NCBI GenBank assembly: GCA_900128585.1
Contig: LT642625.1
Span: forward strand, 1 to 13,431
Origin: Stramenopiles sp. TOSAG23-3
Taxonomy: Eukaryota; Sar
Reading direction: 5' to 3'
DNA: 13,431 bases
Position numbers and translations under genes: made by a program
Shown: in pieces, positions 1-7,911 of the stretch
How the letters are laid out: every line of letters starts with the position of its first letter
Numbering within the stretch: the stretch's first letter is position 1
Notes under the pieces: model-generated
What the model saw: the letters and a program-made list of their open reading frames with translations, nothing else
Databases searched by the model: none
Told to the model about the DNA's origin: nothing

Positions 1-39
1 TCAACGCCACGGGGCTGGGCCCGTCGATGGCCCTGATAA

Positions 40-3000
40 GCCACACCCAAGTCGAAGAAAACATCGGCGCACCCCAACGAGGGGCAATGGTTTACAGGAG
101 TAATTGACGAGTACAACGCAGAAAAGAAAGAGCACCACGTGACCTACGACGATGGCGATGCCCACTGGTACCCGTTGGGTACCGTTAGATACCGGGCACT
201 GGACATTGAAGGCTTGGCACTTGTCTCTGTTCGCAGCGCTGCTTCTAGCCACCACCCGGAGTCCAACCCAGCGTCGAACCATGCCCGTGCGCGGGAAGAG
301 GTAGAGCAGGTCCACGAGAATACGATTGAGAAGCATTTCACTTCGTTGCCAGAACACCACGAAGAAGTAGAGCCGGCGGTTGGCGATGGCCTGACGACCC
401 CAAAAAAACAAAGCCCCGATAGACCCGCTATTAAGTCTCCTGCCTTGTCTGGTGTCAAAATACAACCGGAGAAAGGACTAGAAGGGGAGGCAGCAGACGA
501 CTTAGAAGAGGAGTTTTTGGCTGGCCAAATTATCCCTGAGCCCAATCCACCGCAGCGACAGACGATCGACGATTTTCTTGACAGCGTCAGATGCGGCGAA
601 GCCATGTCCGAGCACGAGAAAGATCCTTCATTTTATTTGCAGGAATTCGACTATTTGGCCGGGGACAAGGAAATCATTGTTGGCAGCATTACCTTGGAAG
701 ACGTTCGCTTGCAAGAGAAGAAAATGCAGTTTGACCGTTTAGTCCACTTGCAAAAAGAGGCACAGCGGTATAGACGTCGAGAAGAATACTTGCGACTGCA
801 GGAAGGGCATGCTAGAGAGCGAGTCCTGAAAGAGCAGCAAAAGCTGCAGGACGCCCTCTTGCGGAAGCGCCATAAAGTGAAACGGGAGCTGAAGATCATG
901 GAGCAGAAGGTAGAACGAAGCTTTCTTCGCAAAAAAGAGGCATTGAGACAAAATTTAGAAGACCAAGAAGGCGTAGTGATGGAAAGGCTGGGGTCGTTGG
1001 AGGAGCGAAAGGACACACTGGGACTTACCATGGGTATGTTTGGCGTCAACTGGAAACACATTCCCCAGCCCGTAGAGTTGCAGATCCAGATGGCTCGGGC
1101 AGTCCGTGATTCTCTCCCAAATGGTCGCTATATAATTCTGCTCACTCTATTCAATAGACTAGGGGGGCGGCCGCTGTGCTGGACCGAGCTTGGACTATCT
1201 GGAGCGGGCGTGGGATTGCCAGGGGCAACAGAGCCAGTCCGTCACAATGGGCGATACTATGACACAGAAATGATATTCAACGAAAGTGTTTTTACCGTAG
1301 CTCCGGCCCAACGAGATTTAAATCCAACGCTCACTTATGTTTTGGAATTGTACCAGCTCGGGACCTCCCGATGGCCCGACAAAGTGGTTGCCTGGTCTGC
1401 TTTTCCAGCAGTTGATATTGGCAACAAGCTGTCCGTTGGCAGAGTAAGGATTCCGTTCCTGCGTGGACCTGTAGACAAATCTATCGAAAATTTTTCCGAT
1501 ATGGAGAAGACCTACTGCAAAGATTTAGACCGTTGGATGTTTAACATGTACTTGGACGTTGTCCTGTTGCCGAAAGAGGTTGTATTGGGCGATGGAACGA
1601 TCCTGAGAGATCGAGAAATAGAGATGGACTACACACGCCACCTTTTGTCTCTTAGGGCGTCTAATCCGCAGGAAGAGGCCGACGAGGAGGAAGCCAACTC
1701 GCTAGTGAAAAAAGATATATCGAGTGCAGGCCTGCAGAAAAAGACAGGGGAGTCCCTGGAAGGTCTGAGGAAGAGGCGCCGGGGGGTTGGAAAAAGCATC
1801 GGTTCAACGTCCAAGCCCTCGTTCAACAAGTCTCGAAAGTTTACACGAAGGTCCAGCCAGCAAAAAATAGACGACGCAAAGAAAAGGAAAGGCTACACAA
1901 TCAACAAATCTCTGCTGGAAAAATATAGTTACTCTGTCAGGCGGCGTGGCCAGAAGGACGTGGGGTCCTCGAAGTTGGGAGAAGCAGGCCGCCGCATGGC
2001 CTTCTTGGCGTACGAGTTTTCCTCTGAGTACAATGTGCGTCGATGTGGTAACATAGACTTTTGGGTTTCCGTATTAATCCTGCTGTCAGCTTTTTACATT
2101 CGGATGTTCATGCATTACATTGGTCAGTATGTGTACCTTCGCATTTGCGGTGTGACCGTTTATCGGTTCACTCCAATGCTTCATACAGTGCTGACGAAGT
2201 ACAACGCTGGTCCATTGTCGGTCAGGATGGAATTGGGCACGGTCATATCGGGACAAATATTCAACATTATTGTGTTTCTGTGGTTCGTAATCGTGGCGAA
2301 AGTGACGAAAAATATCATGGGACAGTTTCCGAACATACTCTCTAAGTTTTTGTTAGGTTTTGGGCTAGGAACCGTCCTAGACTCCTTGGTGACGCTCATA
2401 ATTGATTTAATCGTTGGGAACTACAATTGTGCTAGTCAATATATATGTTCCGATATTGCCAGCGCAGAATGCCACTGTATGGTAGGCGACGCCTTCAAAC
2501 TGGCGGAACGATTTCAAGATGTTGAGGGCACGCCAATCCCCGGAATTCTTCTGACTGTTCTTGCATACACCCTTCTATGCATTTTTTCCGGCATTTTGTA
2601 TTACAATTACTTACTTACGTTGCACTTCAACGGGCGCGTGTGGGATTTGTATTGGAGACTCTCCGCGTACGAAGAGGATTTTTTCCTTCCAGACGATCTG
2701 GAAATCTCTGTGGGGGAACTACGGTGGATATGCAGCAAAGCGGCACGATGGCGAGGACCCAATGGGGATAGAAGAAAGTGTGCCGTCGTAGAATACGTGC
2801 TAACCGATCCCCTTGCCCCTTCATTCAAAGATGTCACTACCCATTTGGCAATCTACCACGTGACTTCTTCCAACGAACGGACACTGTACCGCCACTTCCT
2901 GAGGCTGCCCAACGGTACCCTTTTAGAAATATTTGGCGATCTTATGCAGTCTGTCAAGGCACAGTACAGCAGTTTGGAGAAGGTCCTAATTGAAGCAGGC

Positions 3001-3048
3001 CAGTCTCAAGGAGCTCAAAGCGTAGAAAATTTCCTCAAAAATCTGTGA
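40..3048 (+). CDS. Tudor-like / coiled-coil / C2-like multi-pass membrane protein (5' incomplete)
   Basis: I do not recognise this as a named family. The frame is open from 40, after TGA TAA at 34-39, to TGA at 3046-3048. The first in-frame ATG is at 604; the GTG at 139 is not a credible eukaryotic start. Residues encoded before that ATG read as a Tudor/Agenet-type core (GQWFTGVIDEY at about 85-117, then HHVTYDDGD at about 133-159), so the true start lies upstream, probably across an intron. Numbering from the codon at 139: acidic linker about 90-180; charged coiled coil 189-292; beta-rich C2-like region about 305-480 with VAWSAFP and the PFLRG element; acidic then strongly basic linker 510-625; hydrophobic helices near 642-665, 704-724, 737-760 and 800-823; C-terminal domain about 840-969 containing THLAIYH and YRHFLRLPNGTLLEIFGDL. 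A membrane-anchored, possibly ciliary, scaffold is inference only. Confidence is high that it codes, low for function. Confidence 0.85.
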   Translation, partial: ATPKSKKTSAHPNEGQWFTGVIDEYNAEKKEHHVTYDDGDAHWYPLGTVRYRALDIEGLALVSVRSAASSHHPESNPASNHARAREEVEQVHENTIEKHFTSLPEHHEEVEPAVGDGLTTPKKQSPDRPAIKSPALSGVKIQPEKGLEGEAADDLEEEFLAGQIIPEPNPPQRQTIDDFLDSVRCGEAMSEHEKDPSFYLQEFDYLAGDKEIIVGSITLEDVRLQEKKMQFDRLVHLQKEAQRYRRREEYLRLQEGHARERVLKEQQKLQDALLRKRHKVKRELKIMEQKVERSFLRKKEALRQNLEDQEGVVMERLGSLEERKDTLGLTMGMFGVNWKHIPQPVELQIQMARAVRDSLPNGRYIILLTLFNRLGGRPLCWTELGLSGAGVGLPGATEPVRHNGRYYDTEMIFNESVFTVAPAQRDLNPTLTYVLELYQLGTSRWPDKVVAWSAFPAVDIGNKLSVGRVRIPFLRGPVDKSIENFSDMEKTYCKDLDRWMFNMYLDVVLLPKEVVLGDGTILRDREIEMDYTRHLLSLRASNPQEEADEEEANSLVKKDISSAGLQKKTGESLEGLRKRRRGVGKSIGSTSKPSFNKSRKFTRRSSQQKIDDAKKRKGYTINKSLLEKYSYSVRRRGQKDVGSSKLGEAGRRMAFLAYEFSSEYNVRRCGNIDFWVSVLILLSAFYIRMFMHYIGQYVYLRICGVTVYRFTPMLHTVLTKYNAGPLSVRMELGTVISGQIFNIIVFLWFVIVAKVTKNIMGQFPNILSKFLLGFGLGTVLDSLVTLIIDLIVGNYNCASQYICSDIASAECHCMVGDAFKLAERFQDVEGTPIPGILLTVLAYTLLCIFSGILYYNYLLTLHFNGRVWDLYWRLSAYEEDFFLPDDLEISVGELRWICSKAARWRGPNGDRRKCAVVEYVLTDPLAPSFKDVTTHLAIYHVTSSNERTLYRHFLRLPNGTLLEIFGDLMQSVKAQYSSLEKVLIEAGQSQGAQSVENFLKNL
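85..180 (+). other. Tudor-like domain segment, C-terminal half
   Basis: The frame-1 translation gives the pattern W-[FY]-x-G-x-[VI]-x-x-Y, then H-x-V-x-Y-D-D-G-D-x-x-W, then a leucine. This is the recognisable core of Tudor/Agenet-like barrels. The first strand expected just upstream (a G-x-R-V-x-V-type strand) is not found in this frame. It is cut off by two stops at 34-39, and neither other forward frame supplies an obvious match. The domain is therefore probably split by an intron. Assignment is by pattern only. Confidence 0.6.
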
Positions 3049-3189
3049 CCGTGGACTTCCAATAGAACGTCGACCGGCCCTTCGTGTCGGGAGCACGGAA
3101 ACAAATATTATCCGAAAACATAAATGGGGAGGGCGATTTTATAGATTAACGTAGGCATAATATTAGCAATGCTATTACCTGCTACTATA

Positions 3190-3195
3190 AATAAA
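3190..3195 (+). terminator. Candidate polyadenylation signal of the first gene
   Basis: An AATAAA hexamer lies about 140 bases after the stop codon at 3046-3048, in an AT-rich stretch followed by T-rich DNA. This fits a eukaryotic cleavage and polyadenylation signal. The match is a six-base motif only. Confidence 0.45.
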
Positions 3196-3849
3196 AACTC
3201 AGTTTTCTTTCAGATGTAAGTTGATAGGAACAATATTTTATAGTCTTAGTAAAAAATTCCCTTCTGTTTGTTTTTTATTGGTTGTAGTGTACGAGGACAC
3301 TGCCTGATCGTTTTCCGAGGCGCGCGCGATTAACACCTTGTCATTCGATTGTACGTCGTAGCTGTCGTGTCGGGACAATGGAGCAGCACGATTTGCTTCT
3401 TATCAATTTTTTGATTATTATTATTAAATAGGCAGGCTAATATTTGTGCTAATACAACCGCCGTTTGCAGTTTTCACTTGTTAGCAGTTGGGTTTCTCTG
3501 TAGTGTTTTGTTATATTTTGTTGTAGTAAAACAGCATTTATCATCAAGTTTATTAGACATACTTGACTACGTGATACTCCTAACAGAACGTAGACAGCAG
3601 TTAAAAGAGACGTTGGTCGAGCAATCTAGTGAATTGCTTGCATCTTCCTTGCATCCGCACCATATTCGTTGGCAAATTCTATGTTCTCTCCCACAGGATT
3701 GTGCAGCATAGTTATCTGTATACTAATTATAGGCAATTTTTTATTACTGTTGGCATTTCCAAACTCATAAACGTTATTCGCAGTTAGCATGGGGATTTAA
3801 TAAAATGCCAAAATCAAAGTAGTATTTAGTGAGCATTTACCATTGCTGT

Positions 3850-3863
3850 AAAAAAAAAAAAAA
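3850..3863. repeat. Homopolymer run, 14 A
   Basis: Fourteen consecutive A bases lie in the spacer, about 370 bases upstream of the EFHC1-like start codon. It could be a nucleosome-excluding promoter element or simple slippage. It may also vary between reads. Confidence 0.8.
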
Positions 3864-4231
3864 GTAATCGTTGGAACCTTGCAAATTTCATTTCTATCCT
3901 GAATCTGTTGCTATGCCTATGTATTATTCCCTTGCAGCCTGGCAATTCGGAAATCAACAGAACCCACGACACTGGTGGATAGTATAGAGATAGCATACAA
4001 AACATTAACGGCCGGTCACACACACCTCCTCTTGGTGACGTGTTCTTCAGAAGTGTTTCACGCAGCCTTTCGTACAACCACAGTCACGCAAACAATTTTT
4101 CAGCATTTGTATAACATTTCATTCACTTATTTGATTCAAGGAGAATTCTATTCGAAAAAGAGAAGAGTTTGATAAGAAGTATATCTTACAGGTAGAAATA
4201 TTTCACGCAAATATTTCAAAGGTTAGAAAAA

Positions 4232-7200
4232 ATGTTTCGCAGTGCGACTGAAGGTCAGCTTCCTGTGCTCCCCGGCATTCGACAATATGTCCCCAAACGG
4301 TCAGCGCACGGAAGGCATACCTTGTTTGATTGCGATAAATCTGGTACAATGATGCACAAGGAAAAGATGAGCCGACCAGCAAGTACTCCAAGCAGCCAAC
4401 AAAATCTTGGAGGAAGTATGGGGCGGCTCTCCAGTTCCACTTTGTTGCGACCCCAAAGTGCTCTCGGAAGTTCAAAGTCATTGGCAATCTTCGAAGATCC
4501 CCCAACGGGACTCACTGAGACAACCAGGAAGAAGCAGCAAACGATCAACTCTTTGAAAGCATTGGAGCCGTTGGCAATTAACCAGCAGCGCGTTGCACTT
4601 CAAAGACAATTGCGTCAGTTGGAACAGACCGAGGCCCAAATGTTTAAGGAAAACCAATCGACCAACCAACTCAACAGGTCTGCCAGCGCATTGGCTGGCA
4701 GCGTGCTTCCGCGATGGGTCAAAATGGACCGTGAGGTTCTACGATGGTATTGTTACAGCAAAGAGTCTGTCCCAGAGAGCGCGTACGAAACGTTTCGAAT
4801 TCGCAAATTCATTTTGTATTACTACTTGGTGGACGGCACTATCCGTATCAACGAGCCTAAAGTGAAGAACAGTGGCCTACCTGGAGGGGACGTTTACAAG
4901 CGTTCAGTAATGTTGAAACGCAACGGCACTCCATATGGGCCGGAGGACTTTACGACTGGAGCTGAATTTGAGATTTGCGCTCGGGTCTATCGCATCGTCG
5001 ACTGTGATGCCCAAACCATGAAACACTTTACCAAAAAATTGGGCATGGAATTTGGATATCCGGAGCAATATCCGACAGACCCATTTGTTGAGTCTCAAAA
5101 ATTTAGCGACGAAGCCCGAATGAAGAACCCAAAACTGTCCCGCCGCATCACGAACGAAGCTTTGCTGGGCGGGCGCCCTGGGCTCATCGGGTACCGCGTA
5201 ACCAAGGACCTTGAAAATTGGATGAAAAACGACGGCAAGCAACTGAAATTTGAATGCGTGTGGGACGATACTGACAGGTACAACGGTAAATCTTACAAGT
5301 TCCAAATGGTTTACTACCTGGAAGATGATACTATTCAAATCGTTCGACCCAGCGAGAAGGCTGGGGGAAACATGTTTCCAGTACTCGTCAAAAGGTGCAG
5401 AATCCCGAAAGACTTTACAAAACGCAATGAAATCCCGGACAACCCATTGGGAAGAAACCAGAAGAAGTATTACGTTGCCGAAGACTTAAAGTGTGGACAA
5501 TTCGTCAATATATTTGGACGCAACTTAATGATCTGTCGGGTGAATGCGTCCACTTTCGAGTGGTACAAGGCTCGGGGCATCAACCAACATGCCGTTGACG
5601 TCGAGAAAGCAGACTCACGCATCATTAAGCACATTATTCCTCCTTACAACGGGTGGGGTAGCGAAGCTGACTCGCTAACATCTTGTATGCACTTGGTGCC
5701 AAAACCAGTGAAGCGAGACATGTTGAGATTCCTAGAAAGCCAAGGGGAAACACTTCGGTTCAAAGCTAAGTTGAACGACCCAAAAACCCCCGCGGACGGG
5801 GAGCGTCGTTTTGTGTTCACTTTCTACTTGGAAGATCTTACCGTTGCTATTTTCGAACCCGCAGTAGCCAACATCGGCGTTATTGGAGGAAAATACTTGG
5901 AACGCGGAGAATACAAACGAAGTATTCGCGAAAAGACTGCCGAAGAATTGAACCCGTTCGGGGCGCGTGATAACCATCCATTGGTAATTCTTCTGCGAGA
6001 AAAGATGCAGCAATACTTGTCGGGCGGTAAATACATGCTCCTAGAAGCCTTCAAGCATTTTGGAGGCGGTGGTCAAGGAAGCGACAACATTACTCTGAAG
6101 GAGTTCAAGCATGGGTGCATGATGTGTGGTATGCCCACCACTATGCGAGAGGCACGCACCCTCTTTGGACTCTACGACGAAGACGGAAGTGGAAATATTA
6201 GTTTCCAGGAATTTGTCGACGGTGTTATGGAATCTGATTACGGTAAAATGGGAAGTGATGCCTCGAAGTCTACCGCTCGATGGCTCCGTCCGTCTGATTT
6301 TACCATTGGTAATGTTGTTCGCATTCAGTTCCCAAGAACTGGTGCCGAAACGCCGGACTTTAAAATTATCAGTGCTGATGGTTATACTCTCAGCATGATG
6401 GAAATGAACCCACAAGACTTTCCAAAGAGTAATGTTGAATACATCATCAAGGAATTGGCAACGAAACTCGCACAGTTCAACGTCAACGTTCATCAAGAAT
6501 TCAAAACGTACGATCAAGACCGAACTGGCACGATCAGCGAGGAGCAATTCAAAAGCCTCCTTAACAAGTGGGCCAAAGATTTGGGCTTTGTTGATGAAGA
6601 TTTGCAAGAGCAAGATCTTGTTACGTTGGTTCGCAACTTTGACGAAGACGGTGACGGTTCGATCAGTTACGCTGAATTTTGTGATGCACTCACGGCTGCC
6701 CCCATTGCTTTCCGCAACGAAGTCGATGAAAATCATCTCGAGAAAGCAGAACGGAAGCTGTACAACGAGTTCCATGATCATCCTACAGAAGACTTGGTTG
6801 CCGCATTTGCGGAAATGGACGAACACGGTGATGGTCAAATTACCATGGACGAATTCCATCGCTTTCTTGAACACCATGGTATCGAAGTTAGTGACGAAGA
6901 GACCGCAGCCATTATGCTTCATTACGATAAAGACGTAAAGGGCTGGTTTAATTACCAAGATTTTATATCCGTAGTAAAATCTCCCCACTTTTTGGGAAGC
7001 AAGGGCCTTTCAAAGAAGCAAAAGAAGCACGCGAGGAAAATGCAAAGTTACAAGTCACTTTGCTCCCAAATGGAGCAAGAGAAAGGTCACGTAGCGAAAA
7101 TAGAGACATTGTTGAAGAAATTTACTCGCTATTTCTTCCGAAAGAAGAGCGTTTTGAAGAAGCGATTCTTATCCCACGACTACGATGGAAAAGGAATTGT

Positions 7201-7459
7201 AAACAAAGATAATTTTGTGAAATCAATTCATCACGCATCCGGCAACGAGTTCCCTGAAAAGTACTTGAACCAACTTGTTCAACTAATGTTCCCTTCACAT
7301 GATTCAGGGTGCCCATACCAGGAATTTATGGATGTTGCCTTCCGCGGAGATGTCCAGAGCTTCAATGGTCTTATACAAAGACGATGCAACTTCCACGACG
7401 CTAATACGTGGGGCAAGGTAGTCTTTGGATTCGATGATGCCTTCGACAATCATTGTTAA
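4232..7459 (+). CDS. EFHC1: EFHC1/RIB72-like axonemal protein, three DM10 domains and four EF-hand pairs
   Basis: Homologue of EFHC1/RIB72, a microtubule inner protein of ciliary doublets. The ATG at 4232 is supported by the N-terminal LPVLPG motif typical of the family's start. Residues 40-155 are Ser/Thr/Gln-rich with a short coiled coil near 100-135. DM10-1 spans about 161-262 (YYLVDGTIRI, GLPGGD) and DM10-2 about 330-446 (YYLEDDTIQI). DM10-3 starts at about 497 (FYLEDLTVAIFEP, GVIGGKYLER to 564) and finishes only at 683-724 (PSDFTIGNVVRI, ADGYTL). The intervening stretch holds a degenerate hand (608-625) and a canonical EF loop at 649-660. Further EF loops are at 761-772 (Gln in place of the last Glu), 804-815 (canonical), 863-874 (His at position 3), 899-910, 983-994, and a degenerate one at about 1022-1032. 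At 1075 residues it is clearly longer than the roughly 640-750 usual for EFHC1, owing to the extra EF-hands. No intron is needed. Confidence 0.95.
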   Translation: MFRSATEGQLPVLPGIRQYVPKRSAHGRHTLFDCDKSGTMMHKEKMSRPASTPSSQQNLGGSMGRLSSSTLLRPQSALGSSKSLAIFEDPPTGLTETTRKKQQTINSLKALEPLAINQQRVALQRQLRQLEQTEAQMFKENQSTNQLNRSASALAGSVLPRWVKMDREVLRWYCYSKESVPESAYETFRIRKFILYYYLVDGTIRINEPKVKNSGLPGGDVYKRSVMLKRNGTPYGPEDFTTGAEFEICARVYRIVDCDAQTMKHFTKKLGMEFGYPEQYPTDPFVESQKFSDEARMKNPKLSRRITNEALLGGRPGLIGYRVTKDLENWMKNDGKQLKFECVWDDTDRYNGKSYKFQMVYYLEDDTIQIVRPSEKAGGNMFPVLVKRCRIPKDFTKRNEIPDNPLGRNQKKYYVAEDLKCGQFVNIFGRNLMICRVNASTFEWYKARGINQHAVDVEKADSRIIKHIIPPYNGWGSEADSLTSCMHLVPKPVKRDMLRFLESQGETLRFKAKLNDPKTPADGERRFVFTFYLEDLTVAIFEPAVANIGVIGGKYLERGEYKRSIREKTAEELNPFGARDNHPLVILLREKMQQYLSGGKYMLLEAFKHFGGGGQGSDNITLKEFKHGCMMCGMPTTMREARTLFGLYDEDGSGNISFQEFVDGVMESDYGKMGSDASKSTARWLRPSDFTIGNVVRIQFPRTGAETPDFKIISADGYTLSMMEMNPQDFPKSNVEYIIKELATKLAQFNVNVHQEFKTYDQDRTGTISEEQFKSLLNKWAKDLGFVDEDLQEQDLVTLVRNFDEDGDGSISYAEFCDALTAAPIAFRNEVDENHLEKAERKLYNEFHDHPTEDLVAAFAEMDEHGDGQITMDEFHRFLEHHGIEVSDEETAAIMLHYDKDVKGWFNYQDFISVVKSPHFLGSKGLSKKQKKHARKMQSYKSLCSQMEQEKGHVAKIETLLKKFTRYFFRKKSVLKKRFLSHDYDGKGIVNKDNFVKSIHHASGNEFPEKYLNQLVQLMFPSHDSGCPYQEFMDVAFRGDVQSFNGLIQRRCNFHDANTWGKVVFGFDDAFDNHC
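5912..6277 (+). other. EF-hand pair inserted inside the third DM10 domain
   Basis: Residues about 561-682 of the EFHC1-like protein interrupt DM10-3. The N-terminal part ends just after the conserved GGKYLER element. The C-terminal strands (PSDFTIGNVVRI, then ADGYTLSMME) resume at about residue 683. The inserted piece has a Gly-rich degenerate hand followed by a canonical calcium loop with Asp, Asp, Ser, Asn and terminal Glu in the ligand positions (residues 649-660). Confidence 0.8.
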
Positions 7460-7584
7460 GGAGGCGTTGCACTTTAGCAAACAAATCATCAAGACCGGAC
7501 TGTTCAACCACTTAAAAAACTAGTTTTCACAGGCCAGCAGAACGCTTGTCGCGCTTTGCGCTGTCGTGAAAGGTAATACTTTGA

Positions 7585-7596
7585 AATAAAAATAAA
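7585..7596 (+). terminator. Tandem polyadenylation signals of the EFHC1-like gene
   Basis: Two back-to-back AATAAA hexamers at 7585-7590 and 7591-7596 lie about 125 bases after the stop codon TAA of the EFHC1-like gene. This is a good position for 3'-end formation, followed by AT-rich DNA. Confidence 0.55.
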
Positions 7597-7798
7597 ATAT
7601 TAACATCGTTTAGGACTTGTGCGATTTTAACAGATTGGCACACTAGAGATATCAAAATATATGATATGTAAAAAAAAGGGAGAAATAAAAAACTTTTTTA
7701 ATACTTCGTATTAATATATCGTGTATAAAATATAAAAAACAAAATAATGGCTGTTATTGTGGCATCTCAATGTTAAACAACGAAAACGAACGATGCAA

Positions 7799-7810
7799 CC
7801 CCCCCCCCCC
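7799..7810. repeat. Homopolymer run, 12 C
   Basis: Twelve consecutive C bases sit in otherwise AT-rich spacer, in the predicted 3' untranslated region of the CBS gene (12 G in its transcript). A G-run can affect RNA structure, and it is also prone to length error in sequencing. Confidence 0.8.
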
Positions 7811-7880
7811 TTTTAAAATCAACGCAGCAGCCTAAATGTATTGCGTGTAATACAAACACTTTTCTCTCCAGTAAATTATC

Positions 7881-7910
7881 ACATCTCTCAGATGTGCAGG
7901 CGAAGCCTGC
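7881..7910 (-). repeat. Two abutting perfect hairpins next to the CBS gene stop codon
   Basis: ACATCT-CTC-AGATGT (7881-7895) is followed without a gap by GCAGGC-GAA-GCCTGC (7896-7910). Each is a perfect 6-bp stem with a 3-base loop. One base separates the second from the stop codon (TAG, 7912-7914) of the minus-strand gene, so in the mRNA they form the first 30 or so bases of the 3' untranslated region. The function is unknown; it could be an RNA-processing, stability or readthrough-affecting element. Confidence 0.75.
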
Positions 7911-7911
7911 T

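Larger units (their letters stand above)
3049..4231. other. Intergenic spacer (1183 bp), no convincing protein gene
   Basis: This AT-rich spacer separates the stop of the first gene from the ATG of the EFHC1-like gene. It contains a candidate polyadenylation hexamer at 3190, a GC-richer hairpin-rich island at about 3284-3415, a 14-A run at 3850-3863, and a direct repeat of AAATATTTCA at 4196-4205 and 4209-4218 just before the next ATG. A 77-codon open stretch at 3478-3711 lacks an ATG start and is not supported as a gene. The 3' part presumably holds the promoter and leader of the EFHC1-like gene, with no specific element I can name. Confidence 0.6.
7460..7911. other. Convergent spacer between the EFHC1-like and CBS genes
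   Basis: This 452-bp AT-rich spacer separates two genes whose 3' ends face each other. It holds the tandem AATAAA of the left gene, a 4-bp-stem hairpin GCGC-TTT-GCGC at 7551-7561, and a 12-C run at 7799-7810. An ATTAAA-like hexamer on the minus strand near 7697-7702 could serve the CBS gene. Two perfect hairpins lie at 7881-7910. I see no coding frame in it. Confidence 0.6.

Noticed and set aside
139-141. GTG as start codon of the first gene
   Set aside because: The genome is eukaryotic by its gene content and signals, and domain-like residues continue in frame upstream of this codon.
3300-3345. U4 snRNA gene, because CCGAGGCGCG and a nearby ATTA match the U4 5' stem-loop region
   Set aside because: The segments that must pair with U6 (the GCGCAG block and the TTGCTAAT block) are absent, and the GA/GA kink-turn is not formed. 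The ten-base match alone is compatible with chance.
3478-3711. 77-codon open stretch with a hydrophobic start, following a TTTGCAG acceptor-like sequence
   Set aside because: It begins with TTG, has no ATG, is short, lies in AT-rich spacer, and shows no motif. The length is reachable by chance.
6432-6938. Plus-strand 168-codon frame overlapping the EFHC1-like gene
   Set aside because: It is a shifted-frame shadow of the EF-hand repeats, Ser/Thr/Lys-rich with no motif of its own.
6041-6988. Minus-strand 315-codon open frame across the EF-hand region
   Set aside because: It is antisense to the clearly coding EFHC1-like gene; its openness follows from that gene's codon pattern, and it has no recognisable domain.
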